Source: Streptomyces sp. NBC_00239
GTDB lineage: Bacteria; Actinomycetota; Actinomycetes; Streptomycetales; Streptomycetaceae
Reading direction: 5' to 3'
Assembly (NCBI RefSeq): GCF_036194065.1
Contig: NZ_CP108095.1
Location: 7,750,001 to 7,814,000, forward strand
DNA length: 64,000 bases
Shown: positions 17,351 through 25,459 of the stretch, one piece after another
How positions within the stretch are numbered: the first letter of the stretch is position 1
How the letters are laid out: every line of letters starts with the position of its first letter
Position numbers and translations under genes: made by a program
Notes under the pieces: generated by a model
What the model was told of the DNA's origin: nothing
Databases searched by the model: none
Seen by the model: the letters and a program-made list of their open reading frames with translations, nothing else

Positions 17351-18405
17351 GCGGACGGCACCCCGACCTTCATGCCCTCGCGCAGACCGCTGCCGGTGAT
17401 CTCGACCCGGCCCTGGCCGAACATGCCGAGTTCCACCTTGACGTCCCGCGCCGTGCCGTTCTCGACGACCTGGATGCCGAAACCGCCGCCGGGCAGGGCG
17501 AGCAGCGCGTTGACGGGCACCGAGAGCACGCCCTTGCGCGTCTCGCCGGTGAGGTCGACCGTCACCGGGGACTGGTCGATCCCGGTGACCTTCTCCGGAG
17601 CATCGAAGGAGACCGTCACATCGATCTTCGGCGTCCGGTCCTGCGGATCGTCGCCCGCCGACGCGGTCTTGCCGACCGACGACACCTTCCCCGGCGCCCG
17701 CGACCCGTCCGGGAGCTGTACGACGACCGCGGTGCCGGCCTTCGCGAGGCCGGCGTCCGCCACGGGCACCTTAAACCGTACGACCCGCTCGGAGCCCGTC
17801 ACGGTGAGCACCGGCCCGCCGGGCGCGACTCGGTCGCCGGGAGCGGCGGCCGCCGCCTTGACGCGTACCGCGCTGCCGGCGAAGACGAGCGCATCGGGGC
17901 CGACGGTCCCGGTCCGCTTCAGGTCGTGGGACTTCTGCCAGCGCTTCACGGCGGCGGCGGTCTTCGCCGTGTACTCCTCGTCGACGGTGAAGCCGACGTA
18001 TCCGAGGGCGGCGAGGTTCTCCTCCAGCTGCCGGACGTCCTTGCCCTTGTCGCCGGTCTTGAGGGTCCGGTACATCGGCTCGGCCCCGTACATCAGACGG
18101 ACCGGCGCGCCGTCGACCTCGTACAGCCGCCCGTCCCGTGCCACCGTGGAGCCGGCCGGGGGGAGCCAGGTGAGGGTGCCGGCCGGGCCCGCGTTGATCT
18201 TCCGTTCGCCGAGGTGGCCGAGGGTGCCGTCCTGCCGGGAGCTGTCGCTGAGGTCGCCGCGGGTCAGCGGGACCGTGGCGGGCGGCAGGCCCGGGTCGGC
18301 GACGGCCTGCTGTTCGCCGGGGGAGCCCAGCGCGGTGACGGCCGCGCCGCCGCCCGCGACCGCCGCGACCGCGGCCAGGGCGGCCACGAGCCTGCGCCGG
18401 CTCAT
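17347..18405 (-). CDS. Periplasmic adaptor-like protein with peptidoglycan-binding domain
   Basis: 352-residue exported adaptor (HlyD/MacA-like family in Gram-positives). Residues 1-30 form a signal/anchor segment (MSRRRLVAALAAVAAVAGG). Residues about 105-160 contain a PG_binding_1 domain (LKTGDKGKDVRQLEENLAAL followed by DEEYTAKTAAAVKRWQ). The second half (about 175-345) has barrel-sandwich/beta-barrel adaptor patterns: GDRVAPGGPVLTVTG, VADAGLAKAGTAVVVQLPDG and SVPVNALLALPGGG. It probably links the wall to the MacB-like permease. The start overlaps the lipoprotein stop and the stop overlaps the ATPase start, each by four bases. ATG at 18405 chosen because it begins a normal signal sequence. 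Confidence 0.9.
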   Translation of the reverse strand: MSRRRLVAALAAVAAVAGGGAAVTALGSPGEQQAVADPGLPPATVPLTRGDLSDSSRQDGTLGHLGERKINAGPAGTLTWLPPAGSTVARDGRLYEVDGAPVRLMYGAEPMYRTLKTGDKGKDVRQLEENLAALGYVGFTVDEEYTAKTAAAVKRWQKSHDLKRTGTVGPDALVFAGSAVRVKAAAAAPGDRVAPGGPVLTVTGSERVVRFKVPVADAGLAKAGTAVVVQLPDGSRAPGKVSSVGKTASAGDDPQDRTPKIDVTVSFDAPEKVTGIDQSPVTVDLTGETRKGVLSVPVNALLALPGGGFGIQVVENGTARDVKVELGMFGQGRVEITGSGLREGMKVGVPSA

Positions 18406-18917
18406 CGCGACACGCTCTCGCAGGCCTTGTTGGCCTTCTCGAACTTCCGCATCTCCGCGCCCTGCGGTATCGGCCGCGCCGCCGACATGCTGCCGCCCTC
18501 GCCGAACGTCGGGTCGGGCATGTCGTAGCCGTTCTTGCGCATGCACTGCGCGTACTTGACCATTTTGTCCTTGTCGGCCTGGGTCAGCTCCTTGCCCATG
18601 CCGGACCCGCCCTTGTCCCGGCAGGCCTTGAACGCCGCCTCCATCTTCTCCTTGGACACGCCGTCGCCGCCGATGGTCAGCCCGACACCCTCCTCGCCGG
18701 GCTTGGGCTCGGGCACGTCCAGGCCGTGCTCGCGCAGACACTTGCGGTGCTCCAGGGCCTGGTCGGCCTTCTTGCCCTCCTCGCTCACGCTGTCGGAGCC
18801 CTTGCCGCCCGCGCTCTTGCCGCTGTCGGCGGTGCACGCGGTGGTGAGGAGGCAGAGGGCGGCCAGCGAGGCGGCGGCGGTGAGCTGGAGGGTCTCTCGG
18901 GTACGTCGAGTCGTCAT
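18402..18917 (-). CDS. Secreted lipoprotein, first gene of the ABC export operon
   Basis: 171-residue lipoprotein: signal sequence with lipobox LLTTAC near residues 23-28, followed by a charged Lys/Glu/Gly-rich mature region. Two similar short blocks each carry conserved Cys: HRKCLREHGLDVPEP (about 57-71) and YAQCMRKNGYDMPDP (about 122-136), with further Cys at about 100 and 166, so an internal duplication with disulfides is likely. This CMR-x-NG-x-D/N-x-PDP pattern is common in actinobacterial secreted proteins next to such adaptor/ABC genes. The function is unknown. It leads the operon, divergent from the response regulator. Confidence 0.85.
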   Translation of the reverse strand: MTTRRTRETLQLTAAASLAALCLLTTACTADSGKSAGGKGSDSVSEEGKKADQALEHRKCLREHGLDVPEPKPGEEGVGLTIGGDGVSKEKMEAAFKACRDKGGSGMGKELTQADKDKMVKYAQCMRKNGYDMPDPTFGEGGSMSAARPIPQGAEMRKFEKANKACESVSR

Positions 18918-19005
18918 GGGCCGCAGCGTGCGGGAACCCGGTGTTTCGTTTCTCTCAGCGGATCGGTTAACAGCGACGAAAGGTCACTTCCGCTACACAA
19001 GGGGC

Positions 19006-19661
<656 letters not shown>

Positions 19662-19665
<4 letters not shown>

Positions 19666-20888
19666 CCGCGGGCAACGCGGCACGCCGGATCGCCGCGGCG
19701 GTGCGCCGCCGCACCGGCGGTGAGCGGGCCCGCCTGACGGCCCTGTACGGCGGCCTGCTCCTGCTCGCCGGCGCACTCCTCACCGGCGTGGTGTACGCCC
19801 TGGTCAAGGAGGGCCTCTACGCGTCCATCAGCGTGGCCATGACCACGGCCGTGCCCGCGCAGCGCCTCGAAGACCTCCCGGACCCCACCGCGTCACGCCT
19901 GTGGGAGCCGGCCACACCCACGACCCTGCCACCGGGCGTCACCCCCGGCATGGCGATCACCCGGACACTGAGCGACGCCGCCGAGAGCGCCGCCCTGGAG
20001 CGGCTGCTGACGGTCTCCCTGATCGTCCTCGCCGTGTACGCCGTCGTGTCCGTGGCCCTCGCCTGGTGGATGGCCGGCCGGGTGCTGCGGCCCGTCGCCG
20101 TGATCACCGACACGGCCCGTCGCCTGTCGGGCGAGAACCTCCACGAGCGGATCGCCCTGGAAGGCCCACCGGGGGAGCTCAAGCACCTCGCGGACACCTT
20201 CGACGACATGCTCGGCCGCATGGAACGGCTCGTGTCGGCGCAGCAGCGGTTCGCCGCGAACGCCGCCCACGAGCTTCGGACCTCCCTCTCCGTGCAGCGC
20301 GCCGCCGCCGAGATCGGACTCGCGGGCGAGCCCGACCCGCAGCGGGTCGCCCGTATCCGTACGAAGCTCATCGAGGTCGCCGACGACAGCGAACGCACCA
20401 TCGACGGGCTGCTGCTCCTCGCCGCCTGCGACCAGGGGCTGCTGGAACGGCGGCCGGTGGCCGTCCACGAGATCGCCGCGAAGGCGGCGGACGCGCTGGC
20501 GGCCGAGGCGGAGGAGCGCGGGGTCGTCATCACCCTCGACGCCCGCCCGCTCACGGTCGCGGGGGACGCCGTGCTCCTGGACCGGCTGCTCCACAACCTC
20601 GTCGCGAACGCGGTACGCCACAACGTCCCGGACGGCCGGGTCAGGGTCCGTACGGGACCGGACGGCATCGAAGTCGTCAACACCGGCCCCGCGGTCCCGC
20701 CCGACGTGGTCCCCCTCCTCTTCGAACCCTTCCGCCGCCTGACCGAACGCACCCACGCCCCGGGGGAAGGCACCGGCCTGGGCCTGTCGATCGTCGAATC
20801 CATCGCCCGCGCCCACGGCGCGACGGCGCGGGCCACCGCCAACCCGGAAGGCGGCGGCCTCACGGTCCGCATCAGCTTCGGCGCATGA
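19662..20888 (+). CDS. Sensor histidine kinase
   Basis: 408-residue membrane kinase. Two transmembrane helices (about 30-50 and 125-147) flank a short extracellular domain of about 75 residues. HAMP follows near 148-195 (RVLRPVAVITDTARRLS). The H-box reads AANAAHELRTS with phosphoacceptor His203; N-box LLHNLVANAVRHN near 312; G-boxes GEGTGLGLSIV near 370. HELRTS replaces the usual HELRTP, which should not impair phosphorylation itself but might alter phosphatase activity. Coupled to the response regulator by ATGA. The signal is unknown; the divergent export operon suggests an envelope-active compound. Confidence 0.95.
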
Positions 20889-20926
20889 GGCCCCGGCGGC
20901 CGGGCCCGGTCACAACCCCGGTCGCA

Positions 20927-20998
20927 GCTCCGGTCGGTGCTCCAGCCGGAGCTCCGGTCGGTGCTCCAGCCGGAGCCCCGGTCGGTGCTCCAGCCAGA
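20927..20998. repeat. Three tandem 24-bp units between convergent genes
   Basis: Units at 20927-20950, 20951-20974 and 20975-20998 (the third with three changes), core GGTCGGTGCTCCAGCC. Located after the sensor kinase stop and before the TetR gene end. Each unit contains GCTCC/GGAGC that can pair with neighbours, so it may act as a transcription terminator for both genes. Non-coding. Confidence 0.75.
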
Positions 20999-21017
20999 GC
21001 GTCGGCCAGAGCGTCGG

Positions 21018-21629
21018 TCAGAGCTCCGGGAACGTCGGGTCGATGCCGAGCGTCGGGGCGATGGTCCGCCAGATCGTCGACCGGGCCGCCGGGAGGTCCA
21101 GCCGGGGGTCGTCGAGCATCAGGCGAATGCCCAGCCCGTCGCAGAGCGCAAGCACCAGCGTGCTGAGCGCGCTGACGTCGCAGTCGGTGAACTCCCCGGC
21201 CCTGATGCCCCGTTCCACGGCCCCGCCGACCCACTCGTGCAGCTGGTCGTATAGGTCGACGGCCAAGTGCCGGGCCGCCGTGTCGCGTTGGGCGCGAACC
21301 CACAACTCCTGCCACAGCTTCCAGTCCTGGCGCAGTTCCGCGTCCGACGGCAGCATGCTCCGCAGAATGCGCGCCAGGGCGACGGCCGCCGGAACCGCGT
21401 CCGCGTCCCCTTCGCCGTCCTTCCCGGTCTGGGCGAAGGAGTGCGTCATCGCCTCGGCGAAGAGCTTCTCGCGCGTGTCGAAGTGGTAGTGCAGCAGGGC
21501 CTTGGAGACCCCGGCGTGCTCGGCGACCTTGCGCATGCTGACGTTCTCGAAACCGATGTCGGCGATGACTTCGCACGCGGCCGTGAGGATGCGCTCCCGC
21601 GTCTCCAGTGCGCGATCGGCCTTGGTCAC
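21018..21629 (-). CDS. TetR-family transcriptional regulator
   Basis: 203-residue TetR regulator. The N-terminal helix-turn-helix (residues 8-55) reads TRERILTAACEVIADIGFEN, then VAEHAGVSKALLHYHFDTRE; the rest is the variable helical ligand/dimer domain. GTG at 21629 is preferred because GGGGAG lies upstream and it overlaps the dehydrogenase stop codon (GTGA), making this the last gene of the catabolic arm. Two perfect palindromes of the TetR type lie about 8.6 kb upstream at the divergent promoter of this locus; a regulator at the end of its own regulated operon is a familiar arrangement. TetR members in fatty-acid or amine catabolism often respond to acyl-CoA or the substrate; the ligand here is unknown. 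Confidence 0.93.
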   Translation of the reverse strand: MTKADRALETRERILTAACEVIADIGFENVSMRKVAEHAGVSKALLHYHFDTREKLFAEAMTHSFAQTGKDGEGDADAVPAAVALARILRSMLPSDAELRQDWKLWQELWVRAQRDTAARHLAVDLYDQLHEWVGGAVERGIRAGEFTDCDVSALSTLVLALCDGLGIRLMLDDPRLDLPAARSTIWRTIAPTLGIDPTFPEL

Positions 21630-22612
21630 GTCGTCTGCTCCCCGTCCCGGTGCCCGTCTCGGAGCCCGTGTCGTCGGTGGCCGTGGACCGGGCGGGTGGG
21701 CCCGCTCGCCGTGGCCGTCACCCCACCATCCTCGCGCATCGCGCCCCCTGGACCGGCGTAACGGTGGAAGCCCCGGCCCGTCTTGCGGCCCAGCAGACCC
21801 GCGTCGACCATCCGGGACAGCAGTGGCGGCGGGGCGTACAGGGGCTCCCGGTACTCCGCGTACATCGACAGCGCGATGGCCCGTACCGTGTCCAGGCCGA
21901 TGAGATCGGCCAGGGCGAGCGGTCCCAGCGGATGCGCACAGCCCAGCGTCATTCCGCGGTCGATGTCCTCGGGCGACGCGGCGCCGCACTCGGCCATGCG
22001 CACCGCGGCCAGCAGGTACGGCACGAGGAGGGCGTTCACGACGAACCCCGCCCGGTCCTGCGCGCGCACGACGTGCTTGCCCAGGACCCCGGCGGCGAAG
22101 GAGTGTGCCCGGCGGACGGTGTCCTCGCCGGTGAGCAGCGACGGCACCAGCTCGACCAGGGGCAGCACCGGCACGGGGTTGAAGAAGTGCAGGCCGACGA
22201 CCCGGTCCGGCCGCGAGGTGGCGGCGGCCAGCCGGATCACGGGGAGGGCGGAGGTGTTCGTCGCGAGGACGGCGTCCTGCCCCTCCACCACCCGGTCGAG
22301 CAGGGCGAACACCTCCAGTTTCGCCCGCTCCTCCTCGGCCACCGCCTCGACGACGAGCTCCCGGTCCGCCATCCGGGCCATGTCGGTGGTGACCGCGATC
22401 CGGCCGGCGGCGGCATCGCGTCCGGCGGCGGTCAGCCTTCCGGACGCCGCCGCGCGGTCCAGGGAACGGGCGATCCGCTCCCGGCCGGCGGCCGCCGCCG
22501 CGGCGGTCGTCTCCACCACCACGACGTCCCGTCCGGCGCGGGCGCAGACCTCGGCGATGCCGGATCCCATCAGCCCGCAACCCACGATCCCGACCCGCTC
22601 GACCTCGGTCAT
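21626..22612 (-). CDS. 3-hydroxyacyl-CoA dehydrogenase (3-hydroxybutyryl-CoA dehydrogenase-like)
   Basis: 328-residue NAD-dependent enzyme that oxidises L-3-hydroxyacyl-CoA to 3-ketoacyl-CoA. Rossmann motif VGIVGCGLMGSGIAEV at residues 7-22, VVEAVAEEERAKLEVFALLD, TNTSALPVI, GLHFFNPVPVLPLVELV containing the catalytic-region His, and a C-terminal domain with GFVVNALLVPYLLAAVRM. The core ends near residue 295 with GRGFHRY; about 30 further residues are an Arg/His/Gly-rich extension without family counterpart. It follows the two acyl-CoA dehydrogenases, consistent with beta-oxidation of an acyl-CoA formed in the locus, though no enoyl-CoA hydratase is present. A strong hairpin upstream may make this gene and TetR a partly separate unit. 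Confidence 0.93.
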   Translation of the reverse strand: MTEVERVGIVGCGLMGSGIAEVCARAGRDVVVVETTAAAAAAGRERIARSLDRAAASGRLTAAGRDAAAGRIAVTTDMARMADRELVVEAVAEEERAKLEVFALLDRVVEGQDAVLATNTSALPVIRLAAATSRPDRVVGLHFFNPVPVLPLVELVPSLLTGEDTVRRAHSFAAGVLGKHVVRAQDRAGFVVNALLVPYLLAAVRMAECGAASPEDIDRGMTLGCAHPLGPLALADLIGLDTVRAIALSMYAEYREPLYAPPPLLSRMVDAGLLGRKTGRGFHRYAGPGGAMREDGGVTATASGPTRPVHGHRRHGLRDGHRDGEQTT

Positions 22613-22723
22613 TACTGCGTCCTCCCTCGTGCGTGTATGGACCTGTGCGCGTACGGGCCTCCTGGCCAGCGGCCCCGGTGTGTACGGGCTCCCGGTGCGT
22701 ACGAGCCGCTGATGTACGGGGGC

Positions 22724-22764
22724 GGCCGCGGTGGTCCGGGCGCGCCGCCCGGACCACCGCGGCC
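22724..22764 (-). terminator. 19-bp perfect hairpin downstream of the first acyl-CoA dehydrogenase gene
   Basis: Arms at 22724-22742 and 22746-22764 pair perfectly (core GGTGGTCCGGGCG) with a three-base loop, starting four bases after the acyl-CoA dehydrogenase stop codon on the minus strand. No U-tract. It probably ends or attenuates the upstream transcript, leaving the 3-hydroxyacyl-CoA dehydrogenase/TetR pair with lower or separate expression. Confidence 0.75.
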
Positions 22765-22767
22765 GGG

Positions 22768-23940
22768 TCACCGCGCGGCCGGCATCTGCAGGACTCCCGT
22801 GCCGCGCTTGACGAGTTCGCCCGCGACGATCAGGCGCTGGATCTCGGAGGTGCCCTCCCAGATCCGGTCCACGCGCAGCTCGCGGTAGAGGCGCTCGACC
22901 GGGTACGAACGGTCGTAGCCGCGCCCTCCGAAGATCTGCAGGCACCGGTCGACGACCCGGCCGGACGCCTCGCTCGCCGCCAGCTTCGCGATGGCCGCCT
23001 TGGCGTGCAGCGTCTTGCGTTCGGCCACGCCCTCGTCGACCTCCCAGGCGACCTGGTGGGTGTAGGCGCGGTTGACGGCGATGTCCACGGCGCAGTCGGC
23101 GAGCATGCCCTGGATCAGCTGGAAGTCGGCGATGGGCGAGCCGAACTGGCGGCGTTCCACGGCCCAGTCCCGGGCGAGTTCCAGCGCCCGCTCCGCCGCG
23201 CCGATCGTCCGGGCGGCGATCATCAGCCGTTCCTCGGTGAACCAGGAACGGGTGATGTCGTAGCCCTGGCCGACCTCCCCGAGCACCGCGTCGGCGGGCA
23301 CGCGGACCTCGGTGAAGGTGAACTCTGGGTGCTCGTAGACGAAGGTGTGCATCCAGCGGGGCACCCGGGTCATCTCGATGCCCGGGGTGTCCTTGTCGAC
23401 GAGAAACAGGGTCGGCGCCCGCTCCTCCCCGGCCGCCGCCAGCACGATCATGAAGTCGGCGTGGTCCCCGACGGTCACGAACCACTTCTCGCCGTTGAGC
23501 ACCCAGCCGTCGGCCGTCCGCGTCGCCGTGGTCCGGATGCTCTGCGGGTCGGAACCGGCCTCCGGCTCGCTCACCGCGTAACAGTCCCGGCGGCGTCCCC
23601 GGATCACCGGGACCAGGTAGCGCTCGCGCTGCTCGGGCGTGCAGAACGACAGGGCGTTCGCCGGCCGCCACACCATGTCCCACAGCGCGCCGGTGAGCCG
23701 CCCCAGCTCGGCCTGGACCGTGACCTGCTCCAGGATGGTGAGGCCCGCGCCGCCCCACTCCGTCGGCATGTTGACGGCCTGCAGCCCGCTGTCGAGGACG
23801 GCGTCGCGGATCTCGGTGTGGGCCTGCGGGGGCAGACCGTTGTTCTCCTCGCAGTCGAGCTCGTACTTCATGATGAAGTCGGTCAGCGCGCGCGCCGCGC
23901 TCCGGAGCTCTTCCTGACGGGCGGTGAGACGGAAGTCCAT
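22768..23940 (-). CDS. Acyl-CoA dehydrogenase (paralogue A)
   Basis: 390-residue FAD-dependent acyl-CoA dehydrogenase, normal length. Signatures: NMPTEWGGAGLTILEQ (residues about 58-73), YAVSEPEAGSDPQSIRTTA (FAD/substrate loop), WVLNGEKWFVT, AVERRQFGSPIADFQLIQG, IFGGRGYDRSYPVERLYR and RIWEGTSEIQRLIVAGEL at the end. It introduces the alpha-beta double bond in an acyl-CoA and passes electrons to ETF. It lies 89 bases from a close paralogue and shares a 145-base stretch with no nucleotide difference, which suggests gene conversion. Possibly the two act on different chain lengths or form a heteromeric enzyme, as known for steroid-degrading actinobacteria; that is speculation. Confidence 0.95.
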   Translation of the reverse strand: MDFRLTARQEELRSAARALTDFIMKYELDCEENNGLPPQAHTEIRDAVLDSGLQAVNMPTEWGGAGLTILEQVTVQAELGRLTGALWDMVWRPANALSFCTPEQRERYLVPVIRGRRRDCYAVSEPEAGSDPQSIRTTATRTADGWVLNGEKWFVTVGDHADFMIVLAAAGEERAPTLFLVDKDTPGIEMTRVPRWMHTFVYEHPEFTFTEVRVPADAVLGEVGQGYDITRSWFTEERLMIAARTIGAAERALELARDWAVERRQFGSPIADFQLIQGMLADCAVDIAVNRAYTHQVAWEVDEGVAERKTLHAKAAIAKLAASEASGRVVDRCLQIFGGRGYDRSYPVERLYRELRVDRIWEGTSEIQRLIVAGELVKRGTGVLQMPAAR

Positions 23941-24029
23941 GGCTGTCTGTCCTCTGGTTCGTGGTGGGGGAGCCGGGGGAAGGGGAGAGGGGGGAGAGCG
24001 ACGGTCGGGCAGCGGTCCGGGACCGGCCG

Positions 24030-25202
24030 TCAGGAGGCGGGCAGCGCGAGGACCCGCGTGCCGCGCTTGATCAGCTCGTTGGCGATGATCAGGCGCTGGA
24101 TCTCGGAGGTGCCCTCCCAGATCCGGTCGACGCGCAGCTCGCGGTACATGCGCTCGACGGGGTACGTACGGTCGTAGCCGCGGCCGCCGAAGATCTGCAC
24201 GCACCGGTCGATGACCCGCCCGGCGGCCTCGCTGGCCGCGAGCTTCGCCGTCGACGCCTTCGCGTGCAGGGTCTTGGCATCGGTCTCCGGCCGGCCGGCC
24301 TCCCAGGCGACCTGGTGGGTGTAGGCGCGGTTGACGGCGATGTCCACGGCGCAGTCGGCGAGCATGCCCTGGATCAGCTGGAAGTCGGCGATGGGCGAGC
24401 CGAACTGGCGGCGTTCCACGGCCCAGTCCCGGGCGAGTTCCAGGGCGCGTTCGGCGGCGCCGACGGTCCGGGCGGCGATCATCAGCCGCTCGTCGGTGAA
24501 CCACTCCTTGGTGAGCTCGTAGCCGTTGCCGACCCCGCCGAGCACGTCCTCGTCGGGGACGAAGACGTCCGTGAACGTGAACTCGGGGTGCCCGTTCACC
24601 GCGGAGTGCATGAACCGCGGGACGCGCGTCATCGCGACACCGGCCGCCTGCTTGTCCACGAAGAACAGCGTCGGCGCCCGCTCGGGCCCCGCGTCGGCCT
24701 GCACCAACAGGAAGTCGGCGATGTCGCCGCAGGTCACGAACCACTTCTCGCCGTTGAGCAGCCAGCCGCCGGTGGTACGGGTCGCCGTGCTCGTGCCCGA
24801 GCCGGGATCGGAGCCCGCCCCGGGCTCGGTCACCGCGAACGCGTCGAACCGCTCGCCCCGGATGACCGGCAGCAGGTACTTCTCCCGCTGAGCCTCGGTG
24901 CCGTACGCCAGGACGTTCGCGGGCCGCCAGGGAATGTCCCACAGGCAGTTGGTGACCTTCCCGAACTCCTCCTCCACGATGACCTGGTCGAGCAGGGACA
25001 GCCCGGCCCCGCCCCACTCGGCGGGCATGTTGATGGCGTAGACGCCCGCTTCGACGGCGGCACGGGTCAGGTCGCGGACGGTACCGGCGGGCAGCGGGCC
25101 GCCGGCCTCCTCGGACTGGTCCTCGTACCGCATCAGGAGCCGGGTGTAGTCGGCGGCGCGGGCCTTGAGAGCGGCCTGCTCGGGCGTGTAGCGGAAGTCC
25201 AC
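24030..25202 (-). CDS. Acyl-CoA dehydrogenase (paralogue B)
   Basis: 390 residues, FAD-dependent. I chose GTG at 25202 because GGAGG lies five bases upstream and the length then equals that of its neighbour; an upstream ATG would add 15 Pro-rich residues with no homology. Motifs: NMPAEWGGAGLSLLDQ, FAVTEPGAGSDPGSG, WLLNGEKWFVTCGD, AVERRQFGSPIADFQ, IFGGRGYDRTYPVERMYR, RIWEGTSEIQRLI. The FAD loop has EPGAGSD, paralogue A has EPEAGSD, hinting at different substrate fits. Same operon as the acyl-CoA synthetase upstream after a 257-base repeat-rich spacer. Confidence 0.95.
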   Translation of the reverse strand: MDFRYTPEQAALKARAADYTRLLMRYEDQSEEAGGPLPAGTVRDLTRAAVEAGVYAINMPAEWGGAGLSLLDQVIVEEEFGKVTNCLWDIPWRPANVLAYGTEAQREKYLLPVIRGERFDAFAVTEPGAGSDPGSGTSTATRTTGGWLLNGEKWFVTCGDIADFLLVQADAGPERAPTLFFVDKQAAGVAMTRVPRFMHSAVNGHPEFTFTDVFVPDEDVLGGVGNGYELTKEWFTDERLMIAARTVGAAERALELARDWAVERRQFGSPIADFQLIQGMLADCAVDIAVNRAYTHQVAWEAGRPETDAKTLHAKASTAKLAASEAAGRVIDRCVQIFGGRGYDRTYPVERMYRELRVDRIWEGTSEIQRLIIANELIKRGTRVLALPAS

Positions 25203-25267
25203 GGTGTCCTCCGGGGCGGGGGGTACGGGGGTAGGGATGGCAGGCACGGGTGCGTGAGGCGGGGGCC

Positions 25268-25440
25268 GTACGGGTCGTACGGGGATGGCCAGGGGTGGTG
25301 CGGGTCGTACGGGTCTACGGGTGGGGGCACGGGTAGTGCGGGTATTACGGGTCGTACGGGGACGGCGCGCGTCGTGCTGGTACTACGGGTCGTACGGATG
25401 CGGGCCGGGGTCGTACGGGTCGTACGGGTGCGGGCCGGGT
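25268..25440. repeat. Dispersed GGGTCGTACGG repeats in intergenic spacer
   Basis: At least five copies of a GGGTCGTACGG-like 11-mer within 175 bases, between the acyl-CoA synthetase gene and acyl-CoA dehydrogenase B. The 257-base spacer (25203-25459) has no gene. The core GTAC palindrome in each copy could bind protein, but low-complexity drift is equally likely. Confidence 0.65.
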
Positions 25441-25459
25441 GTGTGGGGGTCGGGGCCGG

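Noticed and set aside
20927..20998. Possible CRISPR-like array
   Set aside because: Units are directly adjacent with no spacers and there are no cas genes; a simple tandem repeat.
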